A DNA stretch of 64,000 nucleotides from Cavia porcellus. Its lineage: Eukaryota; Chordata; Mammalia; Rodentia; Caviidae. The stretch covers positions 13,255,501 to 13,319,500 of the forward strand of contig NW_026947492.1 in assembly GCF_034190915.1 (NCBI RefSeq), read 5' to 3'. The notes under the pieces are model-generated. The model made no database searches. It saw nothing but the letters and a program-made list of their open reading frames with translations, and was not told where the DNA came from. Positions 1 through 11,925 of this stretch are shown here, piece by piece. Positions within the stretch are counted from its first letter, which is position 1. Each line of letters starts with the position of its first letter. The position numbers and the translations under genes were made by a program.

Positions 1-719
1 CTATAGCCATCAGACAGTCCTGTTTCCTTGCCTAGTGTTCTCCACAACACAGGATGAGATGTTAGAGCAAACAGCTCTTGAAATGTTAACTGGGTAGGGG
101 CCTCAAGACAAGAGGCTATGACTCCCCAGGGCACAAGAGTTTGCATATCAGAAACTGAAGCAATAGCCACCAAAAACAATTCCACTGATAACCTAATTGG
201 ATTATGTAAATTGATCCTTCTGCCTATCTTTATTTCTACAGTTTACAGAGATGCCAATCTTGCCCCAGGCCAGCCAGCTCCAGTTACTCAGTAATCCCTG
301 GCATCCTCACTGTCACTCATCCCTGAGCCACCCACCTTCTTCACAAGATAATAAATTCTGGAAGAGGCCTAGGATCAAGGCCTTTGTCCACATGTCCTCA
401 TGAGGACTGGACTTAGGACCCCGTGGCTGCCCTGAACTTGGACTATGTCTTGCTGTTTTTACTCTTGCCGTGGGTTGCGTTGGAAGTGATAGATTGGAAT
501 TATCTTGCTAGGATTCCAATGACGTCTCCATAGTATTACAAATATAATCTTTTGGACTGTGACGAAAATTAGAAAAAGGATTACAATACTTGGGTGACTG
601 AACCTGATATTTGGGTTTACAATACAGATATTCAGTGCAAATAACAAAAATTGAAACTCCTATGACTCATTTCCTGGAAGTGTCCTTTTCCTGTGTTCAA
701 TCATTAGGACCTGGAAGAG
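1..719. other. Unassigned sequence left of an old retrovirus
   Basis: I see no convincing gene or repeat family here. It lies directly upstream of the recognisable class I retroviral nucleocapsid-protease remnant and could be decayed gag or leader of the same element, but no gag motif is readable. Confidence 0.3.
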
Positions 720-2620
720 GATGAAATGAGAACAGGCAAGAAACAAAAGACAGGTGAAAATTATGGCCGTCACAATTGGCAATGCTTAAAGCACACCCAA
801 AGTAAAGCAAAACTTGAAGCTAATCAGGAAAAGCATTTCTACTTTAAACATGAGGAGAACAGACACTGGGCCACCTGGCAAGTACAAGTGTGTGTCAGGT
901 GGCAGTTGTGCCTGATTCATGGCACGGAAGACTGACACACAGAGAGGGGCTAGGCCAGCCAAAACCCTCATCTCCCAGTCTGACCAAGAGAGCTGAATGG
1001 CTTGGGGAAAGCTACAATTCCCCCATCCATGGACATTTACCTCTCCTGTAAGAAGCCCTGGGTGACCCTGGACATGATAGGTGAGCTAATTCAATTGCCA
1101 GTGGATACAAGAGTGACTCATTCTGTTTTAATGTCCCTTTCCAGAAAACCACCCTCCAGATCCATAGCAAAAATTGGAATCAAGGGACCCCTAGTCAGAA
1201 CTTCTCTACATTTGCTGACATGTCCGTTTAAAGGTAAAATGTTCAACCATGAGTTTTTAAATTGCATTGTACAATTCCCATACTAGAAAGAGACTTGGCA
1301 AAATTAGGGACAATTTTCAAATTCTAGCAAAGATCAAAATGGATTTTACCTGTTGGGGCTACTAAGACTTCTATGATCTAATTCGCCATCAAACCAAGTC
1401 AGCCAATTTCTCAGCTAGAAGCACTCAGCAGAGAAGAGGGCCATAAAAGCCTCCAGGCTCACATACACAGGTTTCTCAAACATGGGCCTTTTCTGCCTTG
1501 CTAGTCCCCCTGCAATATTCCCATTCCCTTCTACTAAAGCTTTCAGGAGAAAGAGGATAGTAATGAGCCTATCATCCCAATTTACCTTCTACGGTAAATC
1601 CACAGAAAGTCCTCTCCCAAATTCTAGGAGACACAAATTGGTTCTCAGTCTACCTCAAAGATGCTTTATTTTTTCTTCTGCTCCATCCAGATGCCCAGTT
1701 CCTGTTTGCCTTTTAATGGAAAAGCCCTATTTCAAAAAAAAAAAAAAAAAAAGTACTCAAGACAGTTGTGTCATAGGGTTTTAGAAATAGACCTTTCTCA
1801 GGAACTGGGAAGGGTATTAAAGAACCTTAAAAGGGAAATATCTTGCAGTATATTGGTGACAATCTAATCTGCACCCCAATTTGGGAGTTATCCAACTACA
1901 ACACTGTCCAAGGCCTCATTTCCTAGCTAAAAGGGGGATATAAAGTCTTAAAGGAAGAGGCTCAGGTATCTCTTCTCTAAGTCCAACATGGGATATATTC
2001 ATACATTCAGGGAACGACAGATCCAGGCTATCTGTGATTTTGGGTCTCCTGTCACCAAACAATGGCTTCTTTCCTTCTTAACAATGAAATGGGAAGCATC
2101 TGTCAGATCTTGAAACCTAATTTTAGATGAATGGCAAGGCCTTTATATGAGGCCAACAAAGGTCCTGAGTTTGTGCTCCAAGAATGGACAAAAGTGACTG
2201 TCAGTGCCTTTTGAGCAGACTTGGGCACTAGGAATATCTGATTTAAGAAAGTTTTTCTTTCACAACATATCATAAAAGAGAGGAACTGCTTTGGGTGTCT
2301 TGATCCAAAAGCTGAGATGAAAACTCCACTCAGTGGTTTACTTTTCAAAAGAGAAACAGTAACAGCTACAACTACACTAATTTTAGGACAATAATGAGGA
2401 CAAAAATTAAATTAATCCTTGCTTCCCATCAGTTGAGAGCTATTCTTGAGACAAAAGGTTACTTGTGGTTGACAAAGGAACAGCTAACCAAGTACCAGCT
2501 CAAGCTTTTAGACACCCCTGAGGAAATCACAAAGGCTGGAAATACTCTTAATTCTGCCTACTGGTTCCTACAGACTCAGAGGTTCGCCATCCTTGTGAAT
2601 GAGTAATTTCCTAGATCTAA
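720..2620 (+). pseudogene. Decayed class I endogenous retrovirus: nucleocapsid, protease, reverse transcriptase
   Basis: Translating the + strand across shifting frames gives retroviral domains in the right order. A nucleocapsid-like stretch (ending in a GHW-like knuckle turned to RHWA, near 840-875) comes first. A protease-like segment of about 94 codons (1002-1286) follows, whose active-site triad region reads VDTR-VTHSVL, so the usual DTG glycine is arginine. RT follows from about 1540: a WF-V-LKDA-FF-LHPDAQFLFAF block near 1635-1715, a decayed catalytic box reading YIGDN at 1849-1863, and the connection/thumb part with LYEANKGPEF and an LWLTKEQLTKYQ-LLDTP stretch up to about 2560. Many stops and frame changes show it is dead and old. 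The motif style is gammaretrovirus/class I, different from the young class II element at 28956-34146. Integrase and env were not found; an AATAAA near 2735 may belong to its LTR, which I cannot delimit. Confidence 0.75.
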
Positions 2621-2872
2621 TATCAGAATGGGGGACACATAAAACAGTTACCATTAATCTTGTGGTCACTGTGTTCTTTCTTTCTCGATGGCCTGTTCTG
2701 CACTCTGCAAAATATACTTCCTTTCCTACCTTTAATAAATCTTAAGCTTCACTACTTATATTTTCTTGTCCAATTCTTTCTTCAAGACAACAAGAAGCTA
2801 AAAAGGCACAGACACTGATAACACATATGTTGATATGGATTTAATGTCTAAAATATATAAGCAACTAGTTCA

Positions 2873-2990
2873 CTGAGCCATGTTGCTATGACAAAATATC
2901 ATAAACTGGGTGACTTACAAACAACAGAAATTTATTTCTGAGTTCAAGAGGCTGAGAAATACAAGATCAAGGTGCTGTCAAATTTGGACA
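2873..2990 (-). mobile_element. Fragment of MaLR-like LTR
   Basis: The segment reads like the reverse of a mammalian LTR end: TGCTATGACAAAATATCATA, then ACTGGGTGACTTA, then AACAGAAATTTATTTCTGAG and CAAGATCAAGGTGC. This is the common 3' part of ERVL-MaLR-type LTRs on the minus strand. Family assignment is from memory. Confidence 0.5.
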
Positions 2991-3215
2991 ACTTTAGCTT
3001 GTAGTTAAACTTTTAAGTCACCTCGCTCCTAATGAGCTCTTGGGCAACTACATACATTTCTTTAATTTGGTCTCCCATGAGGCATGCTATTTTTGGTCTG
3101 GTGGTATACAGAAGATAGAAACATCGAGAAAGATCAGTTTCAATCTGGGGAACTGGGATGCTGGAGGTGAGTTCCAGCACCCTAGCTAGACCCCAGGAGA
3201 TCATATAGAACTTCA

Positions 3216-3720
3216 AATAGCCATGACCAAAATAAAACACCCAGATATATAATAATCACCATCCCAGAAATCCAACATAAGAATAGAATATTAAAAGCTG
3301 TTAGAGAGAAAAGACAGATCACCTATAAAGGAAAACCTATCAGAATCACAGCAGACTTCTCAACACAAACAATGAAATCAAGAAGAGCATGGAGAGAAGT
3401 ATTTCAGATCCTAAGGGAAAATGATTTCCAACCTAGACTGATATACCCTGAAAAACTGTCCTTCAAAATGGATGGAGAAAAAAAGATACTTCCGCGACAA
3501 AGAACAGCTGAAGAACTTCATTATCACCAAACCAACCCTCAATGAATACTGAAAAACAGTCTAGACACGCATAGGAAAAAACCATTAAGTAAGGCAGACA
3601 ATTAAACAAAAGGAAAGATAAAAATGCAAGAGTAGAAAGATAACATGTCAACAATAAACCAATATATGTTATAATCATTAATGTAAAGAGTCTCAATTCA
3701 CCAATTAAAAGAAACAGTCT
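3216..3720 (+). mobile_element. L1 fragment: end of ORF1 to start of ORF2
   Basis: The + strand carries the C-terminal part of L1 ORF1 (FQPRLIYPEKLSFKMDGE-like, near 3427-3480, then FHDKEQLKNF-like with a frame change) followed by the ORF1/ORF2 spacer and the first words of ORF2 (SLNSPIKRN-like, near 3690-3715). It is cut at both ends and has stops, so it is inactive. The same portion of L1 recurs at about 52150-52680. Confidence 0.75.
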
Positions 3721-3779
3721 TGTTTCTAAGACCTCTTCTGCATGGCATTTATTGTCTCCATCCCTATCAGCATTCTGGT

Positions 3780-4440
3780 TTTCTAAGGTTCTCTAGAGTA
3801 GTAGTTAAGGTTCTTTAGTGGAACAAAATTTTTAAAAATGTATCGATAATTATACAAAGAGATTTATTAAATAGGCTTTTGAGATTAGAGTCATCTCTAC
3901 ACTGGAGAGCTGGAGGATGTAACAGCTGCCTAACCAAGAAATAGAAACAACAGAACAAGAGGGATCAAGGATGCACTACCAGTCCAAAGTCAAAGGCCTG
4001 AAGCCTCACTGGACAGTGACAGTACGTGTCGGAAAGCTGACCCAACTGGGAGGCCTGAACAATGATGTCTAAAGGCAGCAAAGGATGACCCTGCTCAAGA
4101 TGGAAGCTGTTCAAAATGGGCACACTTCTTTCTTCTTTTATTTTTTCCCATCCAGACTAAAAGCTTATTGGTTGGTGCCACACACACTTGGCCTTTTCTG
4201 CTCAGTTTGCTGGCCTGCATGCCAATCATCCACAGACACACTTAGAGCTATGCTTCACTGATAAGCTAGGCATTTCATGATCCATTCAAGTAGACATATC
4301 ATAAGCTCTCACAAAAGTCACTCAATAAGCTCTTTTAACTGTGTTTTAGGATTTCTATAGCCTACTCTTCCAAACTCTTCTCGTAAGCTATTCCAAAATC
4401 TGTTTCACTTCTTCAGGTATATACAGTGGTAATGGCCCCA
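3780..4440 (-). mobile_element. Old LTR-like repeat, family uncertain
   Basis: It begins with GGTTCTCTAGAGTAG-type sequence and an AGAGATTTATTAAATAGGC stretch, then GAAGGCCTGA-like words, which resemble the reverse of old mammalian LTRs. It is heavily diverged. No coding potential was seen. Confidence 0.35.
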
Positions 4441-4499
4441 TTACTTGGTAACAGTTTTATATATTAGTAAACTTCACAATACCACTGCACAAGACTTGA

Positions 4500-4800
4500 A
4501 GTAATTAACTTAGAAAAGTTTTATTGAGCTAATAGCTCTGGAGGCTCCAGTCCAAGATTGGAACTTTAAGCCTCAGGTAAAGCTCCAAATGCCAATGGCA
4601 GGAAGATCATGGTAGAGCAGACTGGGCACATCATAAGAAAAAAAGCAAAGAGGCCAGGGTTTCATAATCCTCTTCAAGGGAGCATTCTCAATTATCAAAG
4701 AAGCTCCCACTGCCCCCCACTTCCTAAAGGTCCTGAACATCTTCCAGTAGCATCAATCTGGAAACCAAGCCTTTAACACATAAACATTTGGGGATTAACC
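4500..4800 (-). mobile_element. Possible LTR fragment, unclassified
   Basis: The stretch contains GTTTTATTGAGCTAATAGCTCTGGAGGCTCCAGTCCAAG-type wording (reverse of an LTR polyadenylation region followed by an 'AGTCCAAGAT' block). It is not firmly assignable. Confidence 0.3.
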
Positions 4801-4810
4801 CCTTCCCTTG

Positions 4811-4866
4811 TGTGGTACTGGAGATGGGACCCAAGGCCTTTTCACGGGGCTACATCTCTAGTCCTT
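4811..4866 (-). mobile_element. ID-like SINE fragment
   Basis: This is the reverse complement of a tRNA-type SINE: GGTACTGGAGATGGGACCCAAGG-like box B side followed by GGGCTACATCTCTAGTCC. It is a diverged partial copy abutting a B1-like SINE. Confidence 0.45.
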
Positions 4867-4868
4867 TA

Positions 4869-5012
4869 AAAAAGTATTTTTAGACAGAGTCTCACTATGC
4901 AGCTCATGCTGATCACAAACTCACTCTGTAGTCCACATTGACTTTGAACTTGCTGCAATCTTCCCTAAGCCTTTTAAATGCTTGGATTACAGTTGTGTGC
5001 CACCATACCTAG
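4869..5012 (-). mobile_element. B1-like SINE
   Basis: The reverse strand of a 7SL-derived element: AGACAGAGTCTCACTATGCAG at the left and GGATTACAGTTGTGTGCCACCA at the right. The middle contains two related CTCA-TGTAG-type blocks, consistent with the rodent B1 internal duplication. Confidence 0.65.
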
Positions 5013-5534
5013 TTCCCCAATTGGAAACTTAACTGTAGCTTTCTGAAAAAGCCAGAGCCAAAACACTTAGCTAAGCTACATCTAACCTTCTGATTCACAG
5101 AAACTGTGAGATAATACTATTGTTTTAAGCTATTATATTTGGAATAATTCATTAAAAGAAATAGATAACTATTATAACAATAGAAACTCTGTTTGGAGCT
5201 GGAAAAATGGACTACCAGAATAATAGCCTCCTGACAGTTAGACGTGCATATTTGACTGAGTTGTAGGCAACAGAATATAAAAGGCTACACGAGCAGTTGT
5301 CAGACCAAGGTTTTTAAAAAGTAGTTATACATACCTCATGCTGTCTTCCATTTGTTTAGTTAGGGCATAGGAAATTATAATGGTAGAGCTATAAGACTGA
5401 AAACGTTGGACACTTAAATCACCATGTAGAGGAGGGCAGCCTACTTGTCGGTATTACCCAATTTTGACTTTCATATGAGTGAGAAATAAATTTGTTGCAT
5501 TCGAATTATAGTTTTCCAATTTGTTATAATAGGC

Positions 5535-7247
5535 AAATCCTAGTTAACACTTTTACATGAAGAAAAACCTAACTTTCCTCTGGAGTTAACCACTTTTCTT
5601 TTGGGTGTCTGTAACAAAGCTTATCTGTGAGGTTCTGTACAAGTGATAAGAAAGTTAACCACTTCCGAAATACAATGGCACAAAGTAGATATTTCCATTC
5701 TAAAAGGTACACATGGGGATCCAAAGGGATGGGACCAAAGCAAGTCCAAAATCCAGTAGGCAAACGTTAAGTCCTGTAATTCTATGTGCAGCAAGCAAGA
5801 CAATCTGTGAACTCCAAGTGGGTTGGGTGGCTCTGCACCTATGACACTTCCAGAGGTGTAGCTCCCGTGGCTTCTTTCTAGGGCTCTTTCTGCTTCCTTC
5901 TTGTAGTTTTCCTCAGATGATTCATGTTCCTAATTTCTCAGAAATTTAGGGTCTCACTGAACCTTTGGCTTCACACATTGCCTACTTAGGAACATACTGT
6001 TTGGCCTCACAGGCCTTGTTCTGAAATCTGGGTGGAAACTTTTCTGGTTCCACAACACTTCCATTCTGCATGCACCTGAAAAGAGCACCATGGGGAGGAT
6101 GCCTAGGTCTGCTGTCAGCTTAAGCAGTAGCCAGGCTTCTCTCTCTCTCTCTTGGCTGTAGGGGCTGAGTTCCTGGATAACTAAGTACTCTGAACTCAAT
6201 CTTGAGGAATGAATTCTCTAGGCTTACTGCCATTCTGGAACATGGTACTCTTGGGCTCTCTTCTCAAAGCAAAGTCTTTCAAGTTTGTAATTTTAAGGAT
6301 GCAAAGGGTGGAGTCCTGCTGTTTCTTATGATGCCATCAAGCCGTTTTTTCTATTCTCTTGCCCCTCAGCAGTCACAATTGCCTCTGCTCTATCTTTGCA
6401 GTCAACAGCTTTGGAGTTTCCTTTCTGGATTATCTCATGATGTTTTAAATCATTCAACTGGGTTCTTTATTGTTGATTCTCAACATATATCTGAGTAGAA
6501 ATTCCCAACAGTAGCCATGTAATCACCTCAACATTAGACTGCTCTGAAATGTCTTCTGCCAGTTTAGTCTGCTGCCCTTAATCTCAGTCTCAAGCAAGAT
6601 GCTGGACATAAGCAAATTTCTGCCAAGATGTTATACGTATCATCTGAAGTTCAACAACCATTGCAGCCCTTCTTCCCAGCAGAAACCTCCCAAGCCTGAT
6701 CATTGTTGGCACTATTTCTATCAGATGTTGGGCCTTTTGAGTTGTGACTAGAATCTTACACATAGTACAGCTTAAGGCATTCCAGCTCTACTTTGTCAGC
6801 TGGCATCTCTGAAGTCATTCCAAACTTCTCACAAGCTAGTTTCAAAGGCTCCTGAACCACACGGTGAGGTTAAGCAATGACCCAAATTGTCTTACTTTTC
6901 TTGTTGCTGAAAGAAAATATCCAACACCCAAAGTTAAAGGGGGGTGTTTATTTAGCTCACAGTTTATCAAAGTTTCAACCATAATTGGCTGACTTTAAGG
7001 TAGGCAAAGAGGCAACAGTTCATGGAGGTCCAAGACAGCAAAAACAAGAGAACTTTAATAGTGTCTTCCTGCCCCTTTTATACTCTATCTAGGATGCCTG
7101 GATTAGAGCTGTAATAAATCAATCAATGAACTATCCACACACCCTTAATCCTTAGTCCTTGCACCATGTACTCTAGATTCAGCTGCCTCTGAAAAGGCCC
7201 TATGACCACATAAAGTTTTATGGGGCATCTCGACACAAACCATAACA
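5535..7247 (-). mobile_element. MaLR provirus remnant (internal region plus one LTR)
   Basis: The internal part matches, block by block, the non-coding internal regions at 10790-12763 and 42991-44478. Shared blocks include the CCTTTGGCTTCACA region, the GCAGTAGCCAGGCTT block, the GCCATTCTGGAACATGGTAC block and the CCCAGCAGAAACCTCCCAAG block. An LTR follows at about 6888-7247, starting TGTCTTAC and ending ACCATAACA; read on the minus strand this is a TG...CA LTR. The left LTR is missing. MaLR internal regions do not code for proteins, so the small ORFs here are chance. Confidence 0.7.
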
Positions 7248-7474
7248 GCACATATTCAAATGCCCCACAATAACCAGAGACATAGTATAACTTAGCTGCA
7301 TTACAAAAACAGTAAGGGCTGTGGTGTTTCAAGTAACTAGATGGCCCAGTTGATAGCTACACGGCTAGAGGCAATGGTTTTCATGCAGTAACTGAAGAGG
7401 CTTAGTGTTTCAAAGGTAATTTCCTTATCTCTCAAGAGAAAAAATTTTAAAGTCTAAAGTTAATTCACATATGG

Positions 7475-7560
7475 CCAGAGATTTAGCTCAGTGGTGTAAG
7501 TCCCTGTCTGACAAGTATGAGGTTGCGAGCTTAATCCCTGGCATATAAAAAAAAAAGTTA
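7475..7560 (+). mobile_element. ID-like SINE
   Basis: A tRNA-like head (AGATTTAGCTCAGTGGTGTAAG, box A) is followed by a box-B-like GGTTGCGAGCTTAATCCC and then an A-rich tail. It is diverged from the better copies at 36905 and 45101. Confidence 0.65.
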
Positions 7561-7967
7561 ATTACATAAGAAAGTTGGCAGAATATGCAATTATAAGTTG
7601 TTCTTCAAAATTGAGCTGCGATTCTAGAATTGAACAATATGCCATTCTATAAAGAGAAGTAGAACACCATCGGGCAAGACAGAAATCCTGGTTTTTATAA
7701 AGTAAGAACAAAGAATACTAAAAGAAAGCAAATTGTAATATATCATGTTACTTAAGTGTTAAAGCAGAAGGAACTACCTAATTTTACTGACTTAAGTTGT
7801 CTGAATCCTTTCAAATTGGCTGCCTAGATTATCCTGTTTGAGGATTTACTTGTTTCTTTCAAGTCTACTTATATGTTAGTTGGTGTCAACACCTCCATTT
7901 TGGTTTGACCTGGATAGGTCAAAGAAAATGCAAAGACCTCCCACAAAATTTGTTTCACAGGGGAAAA

Positions 7968-7974
7968 AAAAAAA

Positions 7975-8025
<51 letters not shown>

Positions 8026-8031
8026 TATATT
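7968..8031. repeat. (AT)n microsatellite with a 5' poly-A
   Basis: About 13 A residues are followed by alternating TA/TG dinucleotides with two GTATAT interruptions. A 98-codon reverse frame across it encodes only YIYI repeats and is not a gene. Confidence 0.9.
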
Positions 8032-8869
8032 TGTTTACTAAACAAATTCCACAGGCCAGCTTTATCACATGACAGCCAGAAATGTAGAACTCTCATACTA
8101 AGTAAATATCCTTTAAACCACACTTTTATTTTCTTCAGAAATGAACGCAAAGATCTTAATTTCAAAACTTATGAAATGAGATAACAATAACAAGGGAAAC
8201 AAAGGAGACAAAATGTGATTTAGATAAGCAAGAGATATGTAATTCAATGTTTACATAGATGGTTTTAATGACTGAAGTCTAATAATTTCTGTCTTACACT
8301 TTAGCATTTCCCGTGGATCGTCGTTTTCCTAAAAAAACAAACAAACGAACAACTAGAAGAGATGTTATAACCAACCAGAAAGGGTCCAATTTACCTGAGT
8401 TAGCGTGACAAAAACTTTTTAACTCTACTAGGAAAGTAACTCTGAAACACCAACCTTACTGTTCCTTGTGTATGCTTTCTTCAGCCCCTTTTTGTCTATA
8501 AAGTCAACCAGGTTATGGGATCTCTATTTCACAGAATGGGATCCTACCTGGAATTAAGGATCAGAAATAAAGGTCAGTTCGAGCTGCAAAGCTGTTGTAC
8601 TCTTGTATCTTAGAAACTTGTACTAAGCAGACTTTCAGCTCTGTCCTCCTCTGGTCAGTGAACTCCTCCTAACCGGTTGGCCAGGGGTGAACTGGCCACT
8701 CACGGCGGCTCCACGACAAAACGCTCAACCATTGATAAACACCAGGGCGCCCCCCCCCCCCAATGCCCCGGTTTACACTTCCAGGCCTAAGGTCTTTATT
8801 TTCCTCAGGGAAGTGCATCATTTGCACAAGCGTTTACAAAAACACCAGAAACTTCCTTCGTAGGAGTCA

Positions 8870-9500
8870 CAGCCAATTAGAAAGCAAGCTAACAAATTTG
8901 CCACCTGGATCAACTCCATCCGCTTGCTTCCAGCGAGGTACTGGTGTTCCCGCCCCCTCAGGTCTGAGGGGGCGTGGCCTGGAGCGCGGCCCCACGTGAC
9001 CGCGGAGGGTGGCGAGCCGGCGAGTCGCGCGATCCGCCGTCATATCAGCTTATGGCGCCAGCCGCTGATTGGCTGCCGCGCCGGCCGCCTACGCTGGGCT
9101 CAGGTTTTCTCGGGCGTGTAATAGGCTCGCGGACGCCAGGGCTGCACGGTTCCTAGTGGCGCCCTCTGCACCATTTTCCACGCCTGTCCGGGAAGGCGCG
9201 AGCGCACAGAGCCAGCAAGCGGAACACACATGAGGAGCGGCTCAGGTGCGGGAGTAGGGGCGATGGCCCGGGCCCTCCTTTCTCCCAGGGTCGCGGGGGT
9301 ATCTCCCTGCCCCCAGGTGCCAGGTCCCGGGTGCGGTGCGGAGCCGCCCTCCGCTAGTATAGGCAGTAGGGTGGGGACCAGCTGAAGCGGGTGCGGGGCC
9401 CGCGGGTGGCAGCGGACTAGGCCCCTGTGGCGGGGCGACTTGGGGCGCTGCAGCGGGGCGGCGGGTTTGGCATCCAGGGCGAGGCCGGGGAGGGGTGGAA
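8870..9500 (+). promoter_or_regulatory. SC5D: SC5D CpG-island promoter
   Basis: Base composition changes abruptly to very high GC with many CpGs, the only such host island in the window. No TATA box is evident. Visible factor sites are a CCAAT at 8873-8877, a GC box (GGGGGCGTGGC) at 8968-8978 and its mirror CGCCCCCTC near 8951, an E-box CACGTG at 8993-8998 followed by AC, and an inverted CCAAT (ATTGG) at 9068-9072 in the context CTGATTGGCTG. An NF-Y site next to GC boxes is a usual layout for SREBP-controlled cholesterol genes, but I do not see a clear sterol response element. A run of 13 C at about 8749-8761 lies just upstream. That this island serves SC5D is inferred from position and strand. 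Confidence 0.75.
9100..9245 (+). other. SC5D: Probable non-coding exon 1 of SC5D
   Basis: The coding start lies in an exon whose acceptor is at 19043, so an upstream untranslated exon is required. Within the CpG island the best donor is CTCAG|GTGCGG, giving an exon end at 9245. The start is not visible in sequence and the value given is approximate; a second possible donor (CCCAG|GTGCCA near 9316) cannot be excluded. The intron would be about 9.8 kb and hosts several repeats. Confidence 0.4.
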
Positions 9501-10858
9501 GCTGACGCGGGCTGGACAGGGAGTTCAGGCCAGTGTTTGGTGTTGGCTGTTGCGGAAAGTGGCCACCGAGCACTGCCCTGTTTTACTTTGCGACTGATTT
9601 CCTTGTTTTCTGGGAGGGACTTTTTTTTTAAGGGACAAAGGAATTGGGTTGAAGTATTGTCTGTCATTTCTGCAATGTAAATAGAGTGGAGAGAGGGCAT
9701 CCCTCGGTTTCAAACTACTAGAAGAGTGCGGTCTTAGTTTAACATCGTAAAAAGAAAATGCTGTATCCTGGAATCCTTGTATTACTGCACAATAATCGTG
9801 AAGGTGGTATAGGTGAAAAAAATATTGCCTCGGTGAAGAAAGTTATTAGACTGGAAAATATATCAATCTGGTAATGTTAACGGAAATTGACTAGGTGGTC
9901 ACTTATATCACCATTTCTTTAGTTTCTTATGATAGATGTCTAATGATAAATACATGATTTGTAATCACAGAGTGCTTTTCTGCTCCTTATGTAATGTACT
10001 TAGGCACAATTCTTCAGTGGCATATAAGACATGTTGAGATACAGTGTAACAGGTAAAAAATACAGGCTGTGGAATGCCCTGTAGATCACAGCTGTTATTG
10101 GTTATTGGACACGTTATTTAAGTATTCTTGATTTCAGTTTCCTGTCTGTACAGTGGAAATTATAAGAAGTACCTGCGTATTAAAGGTGGGAAAGTAAATG
10201 AGGTTATAATAATCCATGATTTTCAATAAATGTTAGCTGTTTTAATCTGTATTTTTAAAGTTAAGCAAAAAGGAATAACAGGTTCAGTCATTTTGAGCCT
10301 AGTAGTGTTTCTCTGACAATTGTGTTTTAAGAAAAGGTCTTTTTCTGTAAGGCAAAGTAGTATCTAATATAAACATCTGTTTCAAGTAGTAGTATTTAAG
10401 GGTTAAGCTTGTCTTTGTTACTTTCCTTGCTGGGACAAAATATCCACATCCAAAATGAAGTAAGGAAAAGGTTTATTTAACTCACTGTTTGTACAAGTTT
10501 CATTTCATAATCAGCTGGTTCCAAGGCTGGGGCAACACTTCAAAGCAGCCAGAGCAGCACTCACACCATCTGCTTGCCTTCTGTTGCACAGGCTGAGGAT
10601 GTTACAAAGTAAGGACCCTGGCCCGGTGCTGAATCACTTAATTAAATTTCTAACTTTCTCAAATTGACCCAGTGAACATCATCCTAGAACGTTAATGGCT
10701 TGTGCTCTATACCCCAGAATGTAGAGCTGCTGAGTCACTTAATTAATCTTCTAAACCTCTCAAGTTGATACAGTGTATCAGCCATAACAATCTACCAGTT
10801 GTCACCTTGGCAACCAGACACATTTCTTTAAACTGGTTTGGAGTTATAAGATGTGCTT

Positions 10859-10982
10859 CTTAACATTTCACAACCTAACCTAACATGGTAACACAGGTTT
10901 AAAAATTAAGAACCAGTATTCTTAACATTTCACAACCTAACCTAACATGGTAACACAGGTTTAAAAATTAAGAACCAGTATT
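10859..10982. repeat. Perfect 62-bp tandem duplication
   Basis: The 62 bases at 10859-10920 are repeated without any change at 10921-10982. The unit starts CTTAACATTTCACAACC and ends AGAACCAGTATT. It lies in the internal region of the 10.4-13.3 kb MaLR element. Confidence 0.97.
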
Positions 10983-11925
10983 AAGTCTACCCACATTATA
11001 CTATGTTAGAATCATAATGTTTTGCCCTTGGCTGCCCAAAGAGTTCTACACATCCCTTTATGCAAAACACATTTAGTCCATCTCTAAAAGTTGCCTAAGT
11101 TGTAGCATTGCTTGTAAAGTCCAACTCCCAACTCTCCTGTAAGATGTAAACTGGCTGTACAAATGAAAACAGAGTTAAACTCTTCCAACACTGAGTGGCA
11201 GAGGACAAACATTCTCATTTCAAATGTTACGAACAGGAGGTTACAAAGAATTGGGACAAAAGCAAATCCAAACTCTAACAAGACAAACATTAAGTACTAT
11301 AATTGCAAACCTAACATCCAAAGCAATTTGTGGCAAATTGTGTTCTCCAAAGGGCTTGTGTAACTTCACCTCTATGACACTTGTGGTTGTGGCTTCTCTC
11401 TTTGATTCACTTGGCTCCTTCCTTGCAGCTTTCCTTAGATGATCCATACTCCTGGCTTTTCCAGACTTCTGAGGTCTCCACTTGGCTTCATACTCACAGC
11501 TTTACATACTGCCTTCTCAGGGACACACTGCCTGGCCTCCCAAGCCTTCAGAAATCGGAGTGGAAGCCTTTTTAACCTCAGAACTCCTGCATTCTGTATG
11601 TACCTAAACCCAACACCAGATGGATGATGCTGAGGTCTGCTGCCAGTTGGAGCAATAGCCAGGCTTTCCTCTGTCTTGGCTGTTGGGGTCAAGTGCTTGG
11701 ATAGCTGGGCACTCTGAATCCAATTCTGAGGAAGAATTTTTTTGTGTTGCTGCCATTCTGGAACATGGTACTCTACAGCTTTCACCACATAGCAAAACCT
11801 TTGCAGTTGTGTGGCTGTAAAGGTTTGAGACTTGCTGCTTTTGTGATGTCTTCAGGCCATGTTTTATTCTCTCATTCCTTTTCAACAGTTGAGATGTCCT
11901 CAGCTCTATCTTTGCTGTCCACAGC

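Noticed and set aside
7869..8165. Reverse 98-codon open frame
   Set aside because: Its core is a YIYI run from the (AT)n microsatellite.
9100..9713. Overlapping reverse open frames of 152-157 codons in the CpG island
   Set aside because: GC-rich sequence has few stops; the translations are Pro/Arg/Ala-rich without domains and overlap in several frames. No start context or splice pattern supports a divergent gene.
11435..11885. Reverse open frames of 93 and 117 codons near 11.6 kb, and the similar one at 15570-15959
   Set aside because: They lie in the non-coding interior of MaLR elements; the same sequence at 43 kb has different frames and stops.
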